DNA from: Gemmatimonas sp.
GTDB lineage: Bacteria; Gemmatimonadota; Gemmatimonadetes; Gemmatimonadales; Gemmatimonadaceae
Direction of reading: 5' to 3'
Assembly (NCBI RefSeq): GCF_027531815.1
Contig: NZ_JAPZSK010000004.1
Location: 186,001 to 250,000 of the forward strand
DNA length: 64,000 nt
The number at the start of each line of letters is the position of its first letter. Positions within the stretch are counted from its first letter, which is position 1. This document shows, in pieces, positions 63,701 through 64,000 of this stretch. The notes beneath the pieces were generated by a model. That model ran no database searches. It saw only the letters and a program-made list of their open reading frames with translations, and was not told where the DNA came from. The position numbers and the translations under genes are program-made.

Positions 63701-63804
63701 ATCCAGAAGTGTTCGTCGATGCCGGCCTTGCGTCGCGTGGCGTCGACTACCTCGTTTACCCGCGTGCCCGCACACTGACGTCGGGACTCCGCGTCCAGTT
63801 CTGA
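60718..63804 (+). CDS. susC: SusC/RagA family TonB-linked outer-membrane protein
   Basis: The 1028-aa protein has a signal peptide (LAAAAAGTLLTASQVSAQ), a carboxypeptidase-like domain (GRVSGRVVDSATAGVLANAS) and the plug with NDPLYVIDGVPIQND. The SusC signature NPSDIANITVLKDASATAIY then GSRGANGVVLIETKRG comes next, and a long beta barrel ends in LTSGLRVQF with terminal Phe. It imports sugars together with the SusD lipoprotein encoded 26 bp later. GGAGG lies nine bases before the ATG. Given the divergent malQ-amylase operon, starch or maltodextrin is the likely cargo. Confidence 0.95.
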   Translation: MAVGVRWLAAAAAGTLLTASQVSAQQTGRVSGRVVDSATAGVLANASVQVVGTQIGTYTRNDGGFLLPAVPAGQQRLRVTRIGYSAKEVSVTVTANGQASVEVPLTAIAAQLTAIVTTGYGQQRKEAITGAVATIKGDDANVGVQPNATGLLTGRVAGVNVIANNGEPGGGAQIRIRGGTSISASNDPLYVIDGVPIQNDQTEASGIGIGGGPALARNPLNMLNPSDIANITVLKDASATAIYGSRGANGVVLIETKRGASGVSSMEYETFVAASAPSNRLDVLSGNEYRDFVQGLVTAGRLQRSALANLGSANTDWEDALMRNSSTINHNLAFSGGTATTQYRASVNFLDQNGVVISNGFRRFQGRLNANHTAVDGKLRMNFNLTSSKVDNDYLPFENTGGFEGGVFTNMVIFNPTQPIRTTTGGQSAFYEIGPGRQSVRNPVGVAEQVADDATTNRTLGNLQATYSVTSFLTASVNVGTDRTSGVRRTYLPRASAVGAEWNGRARQVNRNLSNNTLQTLLTFAPRISDTQELEVVGGYEYSDFDNGEFGAEGRNFLTDAFSYNNLGGGATLEAPFSFREQSRLVSFFGKANYSFKDRYFLTGVIRRDGSSRFGAGNKWAVFPAFSVGWKVSDESWMQGKGFSNLRLRAGYGLQGNQAVSPYSSLILLEPNNGARYPFGNDVVTGVVPTRNENPNLKWEQTAQYNIAAEYGFKDNKYTGSIEYYRKNTSDLLLTVAVPQPALVPTRLENVGSLHNTGVEFTFDANLIEKKDRSFNTGIVASIERNQVDDLGGRSFITTSGISGQGQSGNTAQRIIPGRPLGTFWGPEFVNVDAQGKQVFNNYRVTRDANGQITSRTRDGTTTSPDGDDFGVIGDANPAFSLGWNGRLRWGKFDMSYLWRGEFGRDVFNNTALVYSTQSAVLQGRNFLRSALSQTDGLTEPAIYSSRWIEDGTFFRLQNVTVGYTFKIPGTRANTARFYVSGDNLLLFTPYTGYDPEVFVDAGLASRGVDYLVYPRARTLTSGLRVQF

Positions 63805-63830
63805 TCACTCCGGACGATTCCCAACTGACC

Positions 63831-64000
63831 ATGCGAAAGACCCGCAATTTCCGACTCGCGTCGCTCTGGCGCGCCGGCCGCGTCAGCGCCGCCCTGTTGG
63901 CGGCGCCGGCAGCGGTGTTCACGATCCAGGGCTGCACCGACCTCGACGAAACGCCCGTCAGCGCCATCACGCCTGACAACTTCTACAAGAACGCCGATGA
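63831..64000 (+). CDS. susD: SusD/RagB family outer-membrane lipoprotein, N-terminal part
   Basis: The frame opens at ATG 63831 and runs off the window after about 56 codons. It shows a basic start (MRKTRNFRLASLW), a hydrophobic stretch (SAALLAAPAAVFTI), a lipobox Cys in IQGCTDLDETP and then ITPDNFYKNAD. The C-T-D-L-x-E-x-P and the N-F-Y-K-x-x-x-D element are standard for SusD-like sugar-binding lipoproteins. It forms the usual pair with susC. Only the start is visible. Confidence 0.9.
   Translation, partial: MRKTRNFRLASLWRAGRVSAALLAAPAAVFTIQGCTDLDETPVSAITPDNFYKNAD

Overview
The window is high-GC bacterial DNA with a mix that points to Gemmatimonadota (Gemmatimonas-like). It combines a complete-looking flagellar and chemotaxis block with proteobacterial-style hierarchy, SusC/SusD outer-membrane uptake, TonB receptors, many exported peptidases, and a Bacteroidetes-type 'ABC transporter ATPase' small protein (SGCSID motif). 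The taxonomic call is inference from gene content; no rRNA or tRNA gene was recognised.

Positions 1-14.7 kb are the motility region. A leftward operon flgB-flgC-(unknown)-fliE-fliF runs off the left edge and is preceded by a sigma-54 type -24/-12 element. Next comes an NtrC-type sigma-54 activator, with flgL-fliW divergent from it behind a second -24/-12 element. A TPR glycosyltransferase lies head to head with flagellin (about 255 aa). Then follow fliD, fliS, two small helical unknowns, flgM, cheY, cheZ and a short cheA without its CheW-like domain. Flagellin and flgM carry sigma-28 type elements. The flagellin leader holds two CsrA-type sites, one in a hexaloop hairpin and one over the Shine-Dalgarno, so with fliW in the same cluster the FliW-CsrA-flagellin feedback circuit is the best candidate for a notable system here.

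Positions 14.8-34 kb are mostly housekeeping and accessory genes: an AlkA C-terminal remnant coupled to a TIGR01777 epimerase, an SPFH protein, a leftward sufE-CDGSH-plsC-epimerase-DapA-like cluster, an HlyD/ABC-2 exporter trio, an aldo/keto reductase, msrPQ, a PAS-GGDEF-EAL protein and a THUMP RNA methyltransferase. At 33-36.4 kb a PnuC-family transporter and NadR-like kinase are divergent from a TonB receptor controlled by a TPP riboswitch whose 3' strand doubles as the ribosome binding site; this looks like a thiamine (or related vitamin) uptake locus.

Positions 36.5-53 kb hold exported M20 peptidases, a GAF histidine kinase, sucA, a PIG-L family protein, a sodium:solute symporter with a previously uncalled 31-aa membrane ORF in front of it, a Tat-exported TldD with its TldE partner, a Tat-exported DsrE-like protein and a superinfection-immunity family protein. 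Between the PIG-L gene and the symporter lie two inverted arrays of a 14-bp repeat.

Positions 53-64 kb are an alpha-glucan utilisation locus. A leftward operon (exported helical-barrel glycosidase candidate, malQ, MFS sugar symporter, GH13 amylase) diverges across a 543-bp control region from rightward susC-susD, susD being cut by the right edge. No CRISPR array, insertion sequence or prophage was seen. Most long antisense frames are shadows caused by high GC.
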